Notes: a model not told the origin generated them from the sequence alone. 64,000 nucleotides of DNA from Caballeronia sp. TF1N1 (GCF_022878925.1 NZ_CP084631.1:1-64000), one strand, 5' to 3'; numbered from the stretch's first letter, positions 6,960 through 16,368 are shown. Program-made: numbers and translations.

Positions 6960-7202
6960 TCATTTTCTATCCGGTTTTGCCGGTGCACGCATATAGGGTA
7001 GAAACTCGTTTCGCCCAACACCGAGCAAAGCCAATGCTGCACGCAACGATTCGATAGGTTGACTGAAATCGACACGCCTGACATCACCATCAGCGTGGGC
7101 GGCGATTCCGTGATGAATCACTAGAGCCTCTAGCGCGATATTGATGGCCCGAGCGATCTCCCCATCGCGGCTGGGGTCGGCGAAGATAGGATTCTGCGGC
7201 AT
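6960..7202 (-). CDS. small hypothetical protein, 80 aa
   Basis: An unrecognised protein. I take ATG 7202; an in-frame TTG at 7235 would add 11 residues, and neither has a strong ribosome site. Text such as EIARAINIALEALVIHHGIA and SLRAALALLGVGRNEF suggests two helices. It is in the same orientation as the 94-residue gene, which starts 131 bases downstream. Coding status is plausible but unproven. Confidence 0.4.
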   Translation of the reverse strand: MPQNPIFADPSRDGEIARAINIALEALVIHHGIAAHADGDVRRVDFSQPIESLRAALALLGVGRNEFLPYMRAPAKPDRK

Positions 7203-7351
7203 CGCGGTCTCGTATCTTGAATCTGTGGACGGCAACTGAAGCCGTACGATACACCGGTGGACAAAACCTTGTCGATGACGTGGTTGTTTATAAGCGTCTA
7301 TCGTTTGATTGGAGTTCGACCTGTTGAGACTGCGAGTCTAGCCGCTCTGGT

Positions 7352-7789
7352 TTGCAAATGCCGTTAATGGGAGGATGCAGCACCGTGGCTGCTGAAGCGC
7401 ACCGGGTTTTCCGGAGACCTTTACTCCTGAGAGAGAATAGAGTCAAGGAAAACCTCGACAAAGCAAAACGGAAGACAGCGCCGAAATATTCGGCGGAAGT
7501 GCATGAGCGCGCGGTTCGTATGGTGTTCGAGCATCGTGCAGAGTACGCGACGCAATGGGAAGCAATCCAGTCGATTGCCGCCAAGATGGGTTGCTCACGC
7601 GAAACGTTAAGAAACTGGGTTCGTCAGGCTGAGAGCGATCGTGGTCTGCGTGCGGGCCCCAAGACGCAGGAGCATGATCGCATCCGCGAGCTTGAACGCG
7701 AAGTCCGGGAACTGCGTCAGGCCAATGAAATCCTGCGCAAGGCCTCGGCATATTTCGCACAGGCGGAGCTCGACCGCCGACCGAAGTGA
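7352..7789 (+). CDS. IS3-family OrfA (orphan; OrfB lost)
   Basis: From about codon 30 the protein is a typical IS3-family Orf[21 protein letters not shown], a helix-turn-helix ([19 protein letters not shown]) and a leucine-zipper-like C-terminus ([21 protein letters not shown]) ending [13 protein letters not shown]. The first 25-30 codons may be upstream non-coding sequence. The expected orfB does not follow. Instead a second IS3 element begins about 25 bases after the stop, so this element was interrupted and its 3' part deleted. Confidence 0.7.
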   Translation: MQMPLMGGCSTVAAEAHRVFRRPLLLRENRVKENLDKAKRKTAPKYSAEVHERAVRMVFEHRAEYATQWEAIQSIAAKMGCSRETLRNWVRQAESDRGLRAGPKTQEHDRIRELEREVRELRQANEILRKASAYFAQAELDRRPK

Positions 7790-7854
7790 TGATAGAGGTG
7801 GCTTCGCTCATTCGGACAGTTTTCTGAGATTTTTAAGTGGAGCATCCGAGGCAA

Positions 7855-8685
7855 TCATGCTGCCGATTGGATCGCTGGCAGTGTCGCGAAGTATGCCTCA
7901 TCCGGCGTCTGGTCCGCCAAGCTTGAATGGGGCCGTTTCCGGTTGTATAGGTCGATGTAGTCGCCGATGGAGCGCCGGGCGTCGCTGACCGACTCGTAAG
8001 CTCTCAGGTAGACCTCCTCGTACTTGATGCTGCGCCATACGCGCTCGACGAAGACGTTATCGCGCCAGGCGCCTTTGCCGTCCATAGACAGCCGCACGCC
8101 GCGCTCAAGTACGGCATCGGTGAACGCGGCCGCCGTGAACTGGCTACCCTGATCGGTGTTCACGATGTCTGGCAGCCCGTAGCGGGCGAATGCTTCTTCC
8201 AGCGCCTCCACGGCATGTATCGCCTCCGGCGTAATGGCCACCCGGTGTGCAAGAACCTTGCGACTCGCCCAATCTACTACCGCCGTCAGATAGACGAAGC
8301 CACGCGCCATGGGAATGTACGTTGTGTCGAGTGCGAAGACCTGATTGGCACGCTCGATCTTCATGCCGCGCAACAGGTACGGCCAAACCTTGTGTTGCGG
8401 GTTGCGTCGGCTCGTGTTCGGCTTGCAGTAAAGCGCTTTCACACCTATAAGCTTCATGAGCGTGCGCACTCGACGGCGACCCACCGCATGGCCTTCTCGG
8501 CGCAACAGGCGGACCAGCATTCGCGCTCCGGCGAACGGAAACTCCAGGTGCAGCTCGTCGATCCGGCGCATCAAGTTCTGTTCAGCCTCGCTGATCTGCC
8601 GCGGCCGATAGTACGCACTCGATCTGGCAATGCCGACAAGCTTTGCTTGCTGCGACACCGGTAACTGATGGCCACGGTCAATCAT
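7855..8685 (-). CDS. IS3-family OrfB integrase-like transposase
   Basis: A 276-residue rve-type transposase. An N-terminal HTH_21 part ([19 protein letters not shown], then [18 protein letters not shown]) precedes the DDE core: [34 protein letters not shown] and the glutamate in [17 protein letters not shown]. It ends with the usual [20 protein letters not shown]. Its start overlaps the orfA stop by four bases, allowing coupling or programmed frameshifting. It looks intact. Confidence 0.9.
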   Translation of the reverse strand: MIDRGHQLPVSQQAKLVGIARSSAYYRPRQISEAEQNLMRRIDELHLEFPFAGARMLVRLLRREGHAVGRRRVRTLMKLIGVKALYCKPNTSRRNPQHKVWPYLLRGMKIERANQVFALDTTYIPMARGFVYLTAVVDWASRKVLAHRVAITPEAIHAVEALEEAFARYGLPDIVNTDQGSQFTAAAFTDAVLERGVRLSMDGKGAWRDNVFVERVWRSIKYEEVYLRAYESVSDARRSIGDYIDLYNRKRPHSSLADQTPDEAYFATLPAIQSAA

Positions 8686-8990
8686 CGCTTTGCGCTCAGC
8701 AATCCCGCCTTGTTGAGCGCGCCGCTTAAAAAATCATTTTCCAGAGAAAGCTGGCCGATCTTGGCGTGTAGGGTCTTCACGTCTACCGGCGGCTCATTCG
8801 ATCTCACGCCCGCCGTTCCAAACACGTCGGCCGCACGCTCCTGCAACTGCCGTTTCCATTCCGTGATCTGGTTCGGGTGCACATCAAACTGCTGCGCTAG
8901 TTCGGCCAGCGTGCGCTCGCCCTTGACTGCCGCCAGCGCCACTTTCGCTTTGAACGCCGCTGAGTGCGTGCGTCGGGTTCTCTTCGTCAT
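8682..8990 (-). CDS. IS3-family OrfA helix-turn-helix protein
   Basis: The 102-residue product, [20 protein letters not shown] onward, has the HTH segment [21 protein letters not shown] followed by KRQLQERA and a C-terminal zipper-like helix ([15 protein letters not shown]). It pairs with the orfB at 7855-8685 and provides DNA binding to the transpososome. It looks intact. Confidence 0.88.
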   Translation of the reverse strand: MTKRTRRTHSAAFKAKVALAAVKGERTLAELAQQFDVHPNQITEWKRQLQERAADVFGTAGVRSNEPPVDVKTLHAKIGQLSLENDFLSGALNKAGLLSAKR

Positions 8991-9136
8991 GTCCTCGGTC
9001 CCTTTGCCTGCATTATCGCTGGCTAAGCCCCGGGCGTTCCACCTATCCCGCTGTCCAAATTCGCGCGGCCACCTCTCAGCAAATCAAATCGACGGGGGGC
9101 CAGGTTTCTCTGCCGATGATTCGGATTCTGCCCGCA

Positions 9137-9919
9137 TTAACCACGTGCGAATAACGGAGAACTTCGGCTGGCAATCGCCATGCCCTTCGCACATTCGATC
9201 ACCTTCGGGGCGAGGGCATCCATCTGTTCCGCAGTCATACGGATAGATGGTCCGGCGATGCTAACCGTGCCAAGTGGCTCGCTGTCCTCCCCGAGTCGTA
9301 CTACTGCCGCGATGGCGCTCGTCCCGGCCTCATAGGCATCAAAAACAACTGCATATCCTCGCTGGCGTGCCTGTTCAATCTGTTCGAGCAGCCCGCGGAG
9401 CGATTTCGGCGCGCCAGGTCCCATCTCCCGGACGCGCTCCATTCCCTGACGCGATATCAACGCCAGTGCACGCTCTTCGTCGAAGGCCGCGAGATAGGCG
9501 ATGCCGTTTGCCGTCGCCGGAAAGTAAATCTCGAGTCCCGTGTCCGCGTCTAGCCGCAGCCCTGTGCGAGCGCCTTGCGCCTTCGCCACCCATATCAGGT
9601 CATCTCCCTCCGCCACCGCAAGCCGGACCAACTCGCCACTGAACTCGGCAAGGTCATCGAGCAGCGGCTGGGCAGCGTCCGTAATGCCGGTCGCCGCCAG
9701 GTAGCTCAGACCGAGGGACGCGAGCTTAACGGTGAGCCGGTACTGCGACGTACTGGGGTCCTGCTTCACGTAGCCCGTTTCTTTCAGATCCGTAAGGAGC
9801 CGATGCGCGGCGGTACGTGGAATCCCAAGGCGGTCGCCGACTTCGGACATCGGAAGCCCGTGGACGTGGTGGGAAAGCAGCTCAACGATTGCGAGTGCTC
9901 GGTCGCGGACGGCGGTCAT
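9137..9919 (-). CDS. IclR-family transcriptional regulator
   Basis: The 260-residue protein has an N-terminal winged helix (LAIVELLSHHVHGLPMSEV, then GIPRTAAHRLLTDLKETGYV) at residues 8-60. An effector domain follows, with the family text YRLTVKLASLGLSYL, LIWVAKAQGARTGLRL and FPATANGIAYLAAF, then GYAVVFDAYEAGTSAIAAVV. It is divergent from the isomerase/MFS/oxidoreductase genes with a 135-bp gap, so it most likely controls that catabolic operon and itself. The ligand cannot be told from sequence. Confidence 0.9.
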   Translation of the reverse strand: MTAVRDRALAIVELLSHHVHGLPMSEVGDRLGIPRTAAHRLLTDLKETGYVKQDPSTSQYRLTVKLASLGLSYLAATGITDAAQPLLDDLAEFSGELVRLAVAEGDDLIWVAKAQGARTGLRLDADTGLEIYFPATANGIAYLAAFDEERALALISRQGMERVREMGPGAPKSLRGLLEQIEQARQRGYAVVFDAYEAGTSAIAAVVRLGEDSEPLGTVSIAGPSIRMTAEQMDALAPKVIECAKGMAIASRSSPLFARG

Positions 9920-10005
9920 GTCGGTTCGGCAAGGATAAACGTCACCGCATTCTATCCCATCTGGATTGCTGTTTCATTTGGATAATGTCGGGTTAACCGC
10001 AAATG

Positions 10006-10037
10006 TGGTTTGCCGTTCCACCTGGTAAAGTAAACCA
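10006..10037. promoter_or_regulatory. inverted repeat in the IclR/isomerase intergenic region
   Basis: TGGTTT (10006-10011) and AAACCA (10032-10037) form an inverted repeat with a 20-bp centre, ending 17 bases before the isomerase ATG. A second palindromic hexamer GGTTAACC lies at 9991-9998. Either could be an IclR operator. Assignment is by position. Confidence 0.35.
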
Positions 10038-10054
10038 TCGACTAGGGCATAGAC

Positions 10055-10900
10055 ATGAAACTCGCAATCGACTCGTATAGCTACCACCGGTATTTCGGCG
10101 AGGTGTACCCCGTGCTGGAGCAGGATCCGGGCGCGCGGATCACCATGGAAGGTTTCGTCGACCGTGCAAAGGCGCTTGGCGTCGATGGCGTTTCGCTCGA
10201 ATCGTGCTTTCTGCCAACGCCAACGCATGACCAAATCGTCCGTCTGCGCGACCAGCTCGACCGACTCGAACTCGACCGCGTTTGGGCATGGGGGCATCCA
10301 GGCGGCCTGCGTTCGGGCGCGGCGCCAGAGGAAGTGGCGGACCTCAAGCGGCATACGGAAATTGCCTCGGCTGTCGGCGCAAAGGTCATGCGTATTTGTT
10401 GTGGCGGACGCCGCACGCGCATCGATGACTGGACCCAGCACAAGGACCGTCTGGTTCCGCTGCTGAGCGACGCTGCCCGTCACGCTAAGAGCAACGGCGT
10501 CGTTCTCGCCATCGAGAACCATATTGATCTGCTCGCTGATGAACTTGTCGAGCTTATCGAGACCGTCGATTCACCCGCGCTCGGCGTGTGCCTCGACACA
10601 GCAAACAATCTGCGCATGCTCGAAGACCCTGCGGTCGCCATCGAGAAACTCGCGCCGTATGCGCGCGCGACACATATCAAGGACATCACCGCAAAGAGTG
10701 GCAATCCGCGCGACTTCGCTTTCTGGCCGAGCGTGCCGCTGGGACAAGGTCTCATCGATATTCCGCGTGCCTTCGACGAGCTACGCAAGCACGGCTATAC
10801 CGGCTTGCTGGCACTTGAGATCGATTATCTGCATCCCGCCTACAAAGACGACAAAAAGGCTGTCGCAGACAGCATCGAATACATGCGCGGACTGCTCTAA
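10055..10900 (+). CDS. sugar phosphate isomerase/epimerase-type TIM-barrel protein
   Basis: A 281-residue AP-endonuclease-2-like (xylose-isomerase-like) barrel. It begins MKLAIDSYSYHRYFG and shows metal-ligand strands at GVVLAIENHIDLLADELV (glutamate/histidine), LGVCLDTANNLRM (aspartate), ATHIKDITAK (histidine) and LLALEIDYLHP (glutamate). Such enzymes isomerise or epimerise sugars, inosose-like cyclitols or hydroxypyruvate. Located first in an operon with an MFS carrier and a Gfo/Idh/MocA dehydrogenase, it most likely acts in catabolism of a sugar or cyclitol derivative. The exact substrate is not inferable. Confidence 0.82.
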   Translation: MKLAIDSYSYHRYFGEVYPVLEQDPGARITMEGFVDRAKALGVDGVSLESCFLPTPTHDQIVRLRDQLDRLELDRVWAWGHPGGLRSGAAPEEVADLKRHTEIASAVGAKVMRICCGGRRTRIDDWTQHKDRLVPLLSDAARHAKSNGVVLAIENHIDLLADELVELIETVDSPALGVCLDTANNLRMLEDPAVAIEKLAPYARATHIKDITAKSGNPRDFAFWPSVPLGQGLIDIPRAFDELRKHGYTGLLALEIDYLHPAYKDDKKAVADSIEYMRGLL

Positions 10901-10930
10901 GCACGCCGCGTTCAAAAATCAGGAGACGAC

Positions 10931-12285
10931 ATGAGCATCCCCGCCAAACAATTAAACGTCCAGGATTTCCTCGATTCGAGGCCGTTCGGCGGCTTCCACT
11001 GGAAGATTCTTTTCTTGGGACTGGTGGTCCTGATCCTCGATGGCTTTGACGTGGTCGCAATGGGCTTCATCGCCCCGCCTTGATCGTCGACTGGAAAATC
11101 AGCCGCGCCGCGCTGGGTCCCGTGCTTAGCATGGGGTTGTTCGGCCTTGCGATCGGGGCGCTCACCGGGGGGCCGCTGGCGGACCGCTTCGGTCGTCGTA
11201 AGGTCATCATCGGCGCCGTCATCTTCTTTGGCGTGGTGAGTCTTGCCTCCGCATGGTCGCCAAATATCGAAGTGCTTTCGGTATTGCGCTTTTTGACCGG
11301 ACTGGGCCTGGGCGCATCGCAGCCCAACGCCGCGACGCTGGCATCCGAATATGCACCCAGGAAGCATCGGTCGGTCATGGTAACGGTGATTTACTGCGGG
11401 TTCACACTAGGTGCCGCCGGTGGTGGCTTTCTTTCCAGCTATCTAGTTCCGACGCACGGCTGGCATTCGATTCTGGTGGTGGGCGGTATCGTTCCGCTCC
11501 TGTTCGCAGTGATGCTGTTTTTCGTTCTGCCGGAATCCGCAAAGTTTCTGGCCGTGAAGCACGAAGGGCTCACGGCACTTGCGAAAATCATCAACAAGAT
11601 TCAGCCTGGCGCGGTTGACGCTTCCACTCAACTCGTGACGGCCGAACGCGAACACGCAGGCAAGGGAGCAATCCGACTCATCGTGTCGAAGCCGCATACC
11701 ACGGTCACGCTGGCCCTGTGGGTCGGACTGTTCATGAACCTGATGACCGTCTACTTCCTCAATAGCTGGCTGCCGATCATCGTCAAAGACAACAACTTCT
11801 CGCTCGCCGACGCAGCGCTGGTGGGTGCGATGATGCAGGTGGGAGGCACGCTCGGCAACATCGTCATCGGTTGGGAGATGGACCGCTTCAAAGCGCACAA
11901 GGTCATGATTGCGACGCTGCTTGCAGCACTCATCTTCACAATTGCCATCTCACAGTTGAATGTCGGCCTCGCCGGTCTTATTACCCTCGTATTCCTGCTC
12001 GGCTATTGCACGAACTCGACGAACACCGGCTGGACTGCAATGGCTGCGAGCTACTACCCCACTGAAATGCGTGCTACTGGCACTAGCTGGATGACCGGCA
12101 TCGGCCGCTTCGGAGCCATCTCCGGTGCGTCCATCGGCGCCGTGCTGCTGAGCTTCAATTGGAACTTCGGCCAGCTGTTCCTGTTCCTGATCGTTCCTAT
12201 CGCAGCTGCCATCGTCGCAGCCTATGTGCAGGGCCGAGTCCGAGGCAATACAGCACCCGTACTGCGTAAGGCAACCACGCATTAA
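10931..12285 (+). pseudogene. AAHS-type MFS transporter with one frameshift
   Basis: ATG 10931 has AGGAG 5 bases upstream and reads MSIPAKQLNVQDFLDSRPFG, then GLVVLILDGFDVVAMGFIAPP before a TGA at 11081-11083. A neighbouring frame continues directly with LIVDWKISRAALGPVLSMGL and GGPLADRFGRRKVIIG, through twelve-helix MFS text to 12285. One base is missing in the C/G run at about 11072-11080. The GFDVVAMGF helix is typical of the aromatic-acid:H+ symporter group. Without correction the protein would be dead, so either a recent mutation or a sequencing error is likely. Confidence 0.82.
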
Positions 12286-12301
12286 ATCGGAGAGGGCATC
12301 A

Positions 12302-13336
12302 ATGTCTGTATCACGAGTGGGTCTTATTGGCGCGGGCGCAATCGGGCGCGCGCATTTGGTCGGTGCGGCCCAGGCCGAAGGGGTCGAGATCGTCGGAATC
12401 GCTGACCCGAACCTCGCTTCGAAGGCACTGGCCGACGAATTCTCGATACCGTGGTTCGCGGACCACCGAGCGCTTGTCGATTCGATGAAGCTGGATGGCG
12501 CCATTGTCGCAACCCCGAACGCCTTGCATGTGCCGATGTCGCTGGGGCTGATTAACGCGAGTATCGCCGTGCTCGTCGAGAAGCCTATTGCCGATACAGT
12601 TGAGGACGCACTGCGCTTGGCGAACGCTGCCACTGAAGCAGACGTGCCCTTGCTCGTGGGTCATCATCGGCGACATAACCCGATCATCCGGACAGCGCGC
12701 TCGTTGATTCAAGAGGGCAAGCTGGGTCGGCTGGTTTCGGCGTCTGTGCTTGCGACCTTCCTCAAACCGGACGCCTACTTCAACGAAGCATGGCGCCGAA
12801 CGACCGCAGCAGGCCCCGTGCTGATCAACCTCATCCATGAGATCGACTTGGTGCGCTACGTTTTCGGTGAGATCGCAAGCCTGCAAGCCATTGCGTCCAA
12901 TGCGGTTCGTGGTTTCGAGGTTGAGGATACGGCTGCCACTGTCATTCAGCTAAAGAACGGCGCGGTTGCGACGATTACCTTGTCAGATACCGCAGCATCA
13001 CCGTGGAGTTGGGACACTTCTTCCGGCGAAAACGCTTCGTTTTCGAAAAATTCCATCGAGAGTCACTTCATCTCAGGGACCGACGCCTCGCTCGCGCTGC
13101 CGACCTTGCGCCTGTGGCGCTATGCGGGCGAACGAGGGTGGTTCCACCCGCTCGCGGTTGAACAAGTGCCCTATGTAGCCGCAGACCCCTATACTGAGCA
13201 GATGCGCCACTTCGGAGCTGTCATTCGAAAAGAGGACAACCCGGTTTGCGACGGTTTCGACGCTGCAAAAACGCTTGAAATCACAGCATCCGTGCGACGG
13301 GCCGCTCAATCTGGAAAAGCCGTTCGTTTTGGCTGA
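12302..13336 (+). CDS. Gfo/Idh/MocA-family NAD(P)-dependent oxidoreductase
   Basis: The 344-residue protein starts at ATG 12302 (GGAGAGGG just upstream). The Rossmann motif VGLIGAGAIGRAHLVGAA is at the N-terminus, the family motif VLVEKPIADTVEDAL near residue 88, then LVGHHRRHNPIIRTAR and the catalytic-domain text GPVLINLIHEIDLVRYVFGE with its conserved histidine. These enzymes oxidise sugars, cyclitols or their derivatives. It is third in the IclR-controlled operon and completes a transporter-isomerase-dehydrogenase set. Confidence 0.88.
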   Translation: MSVSRVGLIGAGAIGRAHLVGAAQAEGVEIVGIADPNLASKALADEFSIPWFADHRALVDSMKLDGAIVATPNALHVPMSLGLINASIAVLVEKPIADTVEDALRLANAATEADVPLLVGHHRRHNPIIRTARSLIQEGKLGRLVSASVLATFLKPDAYFNEAWRRTTAAGPVLINLIHEIDLVRYVFGEIASLQAIASNAVRGFEVEDTAATVIQLKNGAVATITLSDTAASPWSWDTSSGENASFSKNSIESHFISGTDASLALPTLRLWRYAGERGWFHPLAVEQVPYVAADPYTEQMRHFGAVIRKEDNPVCDGFDAAKTLEITASVRRAAQSGKAVRFG

Positions 13337-13386
13337 CCGCCAGCGCAAGATCTCGAACGAACGAGGCCTCGCGGAAAGGACTGCTT

Positions 13387-14090
13387 GGTTTTGTCGCAAT
13401 AAGGAGGTTGGGCCAAGCGGAGGTGATATCTTGAGTACTGCTTATGCCACCAACGTATAGAACTGCTCAGCTGCAGTCCGCGCAGTGCTGTCGCGACACA
13501 TCATCTGCCCTTTTTTAATCATGTGCATGACTTCGATGCCGCTCAACAGGATGCGGGCGCAACGAAAATTCTTGAATCTTAGCATTGGACGAATGCGCCG
13601 CTTGATAGCTCGATGGTCCTGCTCGACGACGTTGTTCAGATACCTGGCCTGACGAATCTTAATTGACGTTTCGCGTTCGGCGTTAATCGCTTGTAGCCCC
13701 GCGAGATTGGCGCCGCTCTTGTCGATCGTCATCGTCTTCGGAACACCGTTTTGATCAATTGCCTTCTCGAAGTAACGCCGCGCGGCAACCTTGTCGCGCC
13801 TGGCTCGCAACAGAAAGTCAACTGTATCGCCCGCTTAATCAACGGCACGATACAAGTACTTCCACTCCCCGTTGACCTTCACATAGGTTTCGTCCATTCG
13901 CCAGCTTCTACCGACTGCGCGTTTGTGACGTTGAAACGCCTTTTCCAGCGCCGGCAGGAGTTTGATGGCCCAGCGATGCACGGTCGAATGATCGACCGAT
14001 ACGCCTCGTTCGGCCATCATCTCTTCCAGATGACGCAGGCTCAGCGGATAGGCCACGTACCAGCGCACACAAGTCAGCATCACATCCAGC
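13387..14090 (-). pseudogene. IS6-family element D1, truncated with nonsense codon
   Basis: This is a near-identical copy of the intact element at 44885-45689, sharing the terminus GGTTTTGTCGCAATAAGG. The transposase is interrupted by a stop at about 13836-13838, where the intact copy has lysine (AAA to TAA, in the context YRAVDKAG). Its 5' end is cut at 14090 by the next IS6-type element. The fragments therefore cover YPLDVMLTCVRWYVAYPLSL to the stop, then MRARRDKVAARRYFEK to the end. Confidence 0.85.
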
Positions 14091-14921
14091 GGCACTGTCA
14101 CGTTGCAGAGATGGGCGGGTAAGACTGAATGATGAAGAATGCAAAATCGCTTTACCATGGCCATCGCTTTCCGGCGGCGGTCATCAGTTGCGCGGTACGC
14201 TGGTATTTCAGGTTTCAGCTCAGCCTGCGTGATATCGAAGAACTGCTGTTCGAGCGCGGGATTATCGTCAGCTACGAGACGGTCCGACGCTGGTGTGATA
14301 AGTTCGGTGCCGGCTCCGCACACCGTGTGAAGGCGGCGCGTCGCAGGCCCGGCACCACGTGGCACTTTGACGAAGTATTTGTGACGTTGCGCGGCGAGCC
14401 TTACCTATTGTGGCGCGCCGTCGATCAACATGGTGCCGAACTCGACATCCTGCTGCAGAAGCGCCGCGACAAGGCTGCAGCGAAACGGCTTTTCAAGCGC
14501 GTTCTTGCCTCGTGTGCTGAGGCACCGCGCAAGATCGTGACCGACCAGCTGCGCAGCTATCGGGCCGCGAAAGCCGACATCCCCGAGCTGGCCAACGTCA
14601 AACACGTGTTCGTCAAGGCCTGCGCTCGGGTCAACAATCGCGCCGAAAATAGCCACCAACCCACGCGTGAACGCGAGCGCCGCATGCGTGGCTTTTGCGA
14701 CCCGAATCGTACTCAGGCCTTCCTGTCGAGCTTCGGCCCGATCCGCCAGCACTTTGCGCTCAAGCGGCACCTGCTGCGTGCCTCGCTCTATCGCAAACAC
14801 CTCGCCGCTCGGTTCGACGCATGACGTCTTTTCACCGGCCTCAACCAAAATCCGTCTGTTTTCTGAGCAACCACGCGTCCTTGGCGCTCTTGCCCCTTCA
14901 ATACTTCAACGTGACAGAGCC
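14091..14921 (+). mobile_element. IS6-family element B (831 bp)
   Basis: Bounded by GGCACTGTCACGTTG at the left and CAACGTGACAGAGCC at the right (inverted with one mismatch). It has inserted into the 5' part of element D1. Flanking 8-mers (catccagc, gcgccaca) do not match. The transposase is related to but clearly diverged from copies A1-A3. Confidence 0.88.
14132..14824 (+). CDS. IS6-family DDE transposase (element B)
   Basis: A 230-residue transposase beginning MKNAKSLYHGHRFPAAVISC. The catalytic residues are visible at TWHFDEVFVTL, KIVTDQLRSYRA and NRAENSHQPTRERERR. It differs from the A-type enzymes at many positions (for example ETVRRWCDKFGAGSAHRV) and is a separate IS lineage. The frame is intact, so it may be active. 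Confidence 0.9.
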   Translation: MKNAKSLYHGHRFPAAVISCAVRWYFRFQLSLRDIEELLFERGIIVSYETVRRWCDKFGAGSAHRVKAARRRPGTTWHFDEVFVTLRGEPYLLWRAVDQHGAELDILLQKRRDKAAAKRLFKRVLASCAEAPRKIVTDQLRSYRAAKADIPELANVKHVFVKACARVNNRAENSHQPTRERERRMRGFCDPNRTQAFLSSFGPIRQHFALKRHLLRASLYRKHLAARFDA

Positions 14922-14931
14922 GCGCCACACG

Positions 14932-15008
14932 TTCGGACGCGCCGCCACCTGTAGCAACTGTAGCTTCGTGATATCGCGCACCGTGCCGTCGCGCAGCGAC
15001 GACAATTG
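14932..15008 (-). pseudogene. short coding remnant of unknown origin
   Basis: On the minus strand one frame reads SSLRDGTVRDITKLQLLQVAA and then RPNVWRG up to the IS6 element. The text is protein-like, but I cannot assign it. The rest of the gap up to the LacI gene (15009-15177) shows no gene. At 15037-15049 it carries CTGTCCAAATTCG, the same 13 bases found at the right border of the IS3 element at 9051-9063. Confidence 0.3.
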
Positions 15009-15177
15009 ACAACGAAGTTTACTTGGATCAAGTCGCCTGTCCAAATTCGGGCGCCGACATGGCTGATGCCGCTATCCAGGCGACTGCGTACCTCGGATGC
15101 CGAGCCTTTCTGCCGTCGTCTTCGGGCATACTCTCGATGTGAAAGCGCCTATGTTGTTCATGTGGGCGTGATCTCAA

Positions 15178-16245
15178 ATGTCGAATCAGCCGGGGGCACT
15201 AGTTTTGTCAATGGAGAATCCGTCAGCGGTAGCCAAACGTCGCGTGCGCCGAGGTAGCGGTCGCGTGACGCTGGCCGACGTCGCGCGAGCGGCGGGCGTC
15301 GCGCATATGACGGCGTCGCGGGCCCTCAATTCGCCTGAAACCGTCAATCCGGAGATGGTCGAACGCGTGCGTCAGGCGGTCATCGAAACGGGATACGTGC
15401 CCAACCTGCTTGCGGGCGCGCTCGCTTCCGCGCGCAGTCTGCTGGTCGCCGTGATCGTGCCGAGCATTGCATCGACGATTTATTTGGAGTTCGTGCAGGC
15501 GTTGCGCGGCACGTTGGCGAGCAAGGGTTATCAGGTCATTCTCGGCGAAAGCGACTATGAGCATCAGCTCGAACCGGCGCTGCTGGACACATTGATCGCG
15601 CGCCGTCCCGATGCCATCGTCATGGTCGGCGCGGTGCGCTCGGCGGAAGGGCGCAAGCGGCTGCTGGCTTCGGCCATTCCCGTCATCGAAACCTGGGACA
15701 TGCCTGCCGATCCGCTCGATATGCTGGTGGGCTTTTCGCAAACCGCGGTGGGCCGCGCCGCTGCGGGGTATCTGCTTGGTGAAGGACGCCGGCGTCTCGC
15801 CATCATCAGCGCCAACGACGATCGCGCCGCCATGCGTGCGCAGGGTTTTCTCGAAGCGGTCAAGGAAAGCCATCCGTCGATGCGCGTGCAGTCCGTTCTG
15901 ATTCCCGCGCCCAGCACGCTCGGCGAAGGCCGGCGCGCGCTCGCTGATCTGCTGTCGCGCGCCACGCCGCCGGGCGCCGTGTTCTGTACGTCCGATACCG
16001 TCGCGCTCGGCGTGCTGACCGAAGCGAAAGCGCGCGGCATCGAAGTGCCGAAGCAACTCGCCGTGATGGGCTACGGCGACATGAATTTCGCGCCCGACAC
16101 CGATCCGCCGCTGACCACCATCCGCGCCGACGGCAAGGTGATCGGCCGGGAAGCCGCGCGGCTCATTTTCGAACGGGCGTCGGCGACCGTGAAAGAACGC
16201 GTCGTCGACGTCGGCTTTTCCATCGTGCGCCGCGTTTCGGCCTGA
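15178..16245 (+). CDS. LacI-family transcriptional regulator
   Basis: A 355-residue repressor. The lac-type HTH is at VTLADVARAAGVAHMTASRAL, then NSPETVNPEMVERVRQAV (residues about 30-75), including the hinge start PNLLAGALASARS. The periplasmic-binding-like domain follows (VIVPSIASTIYLEFVQAL through PPLTTIRADGKVIGREAA). Start ATG 15178 is used; ATG 15211 is an alternative because neither has a strong ribosome site. Two palindromic operators lie downstream before the dehydratase gene, so it most likely represses the sugar-acid operon at 16369 onward. Confidence 0.9.
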   Translation: MSNQPGALVLSMENPSAVAKRRVRRGSGRVTLADVARAAGVAHMTASRALNSPETVNPEMVERVRQAVIETGYVPNLLAGALASARSLLVAVIVPSIASTIYLEFVQALRGTLASKGYQVILGESDYEHQLEPALLDTLIARRPDAIVMVGAVRSAEGRKRLLASAIPVIETWDMPADPLDMLVGFSQTAVGRAAAGYLLGEGRRRLAIISANDDRAAMRAQGFLEAVKESHPSMRVQSVLIPAPSTLGEGRRALADLLSRATPPGAVFCTSDTVALGVLTEAKARGIEVPKQLAVMGYGDMNFAPDTDPPLTTIRADGKVIGREAARLIFERASATVKERVVDVGFSIVRRVSA

Positions 16246-16294
16246 TTCCGCTCTCGCTCCCTAAATAAAACTGTCGTTTGCCTGAAAACCCCGC

Positions 16295-16344
16295 TTGTCA
16301 TCTCGACGAGATAGCGCTATCTTACGCATCAGATAGCGCTATCT
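16295..16344 (+). promoter_or_regulatory. sugar-acid operon promoter with two LacI operators
   Basis: TTGTCA (16295-16300) and TATCTT (16318-16323) are spaced by 17 bp, a good sigma-70 promoter. Two copies of the perfect 14-bp palindrome AGATAGCGCTATCT lie at 16309-16322 and 16331-16344, with centres 22 bp apart (two helical turns). The first covers the -10 region and the second the likely start site. The central CG is typical of LacI-family operators. This arrangement directly explains repression by the upstream LacI protein. Confidence 0.82.
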
Positions 16345-16368
16345 CGCGCTGACCATACGGAGACTGGA

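Larger units (their letters stand above)
7812..9058 (-). mobile_element. complete IS3-family element (about 1.25 kb)
   Basis: It contains orfA (8682-8990) and orfB (7855-8685) on the minus strand. The ends carry short matching text, TTCGGACAG on the left and the complement of CTGTCCAAA on the right, so the boundaries near 7812 and 9058 are approximate. It interrupts the orphan IS3 OrfA element on its left. Confidence 0.7.

Noticed and set aside
15037..15049. Second right end of the IS3 element at 9051-9063
   Set aside because: Thirteen identical bases (CTGTCCAAATTCG) are shared, but there is no further IS3 sequence beside them, so a chance match or tiny scrap cannot be told apart.
15223..16056. 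277-codon minus-strand frame opposite the LacI gene
   Set aside because: Histidine/arginine-rich shadow; the plus strand encodes an obvious LacI repressor.
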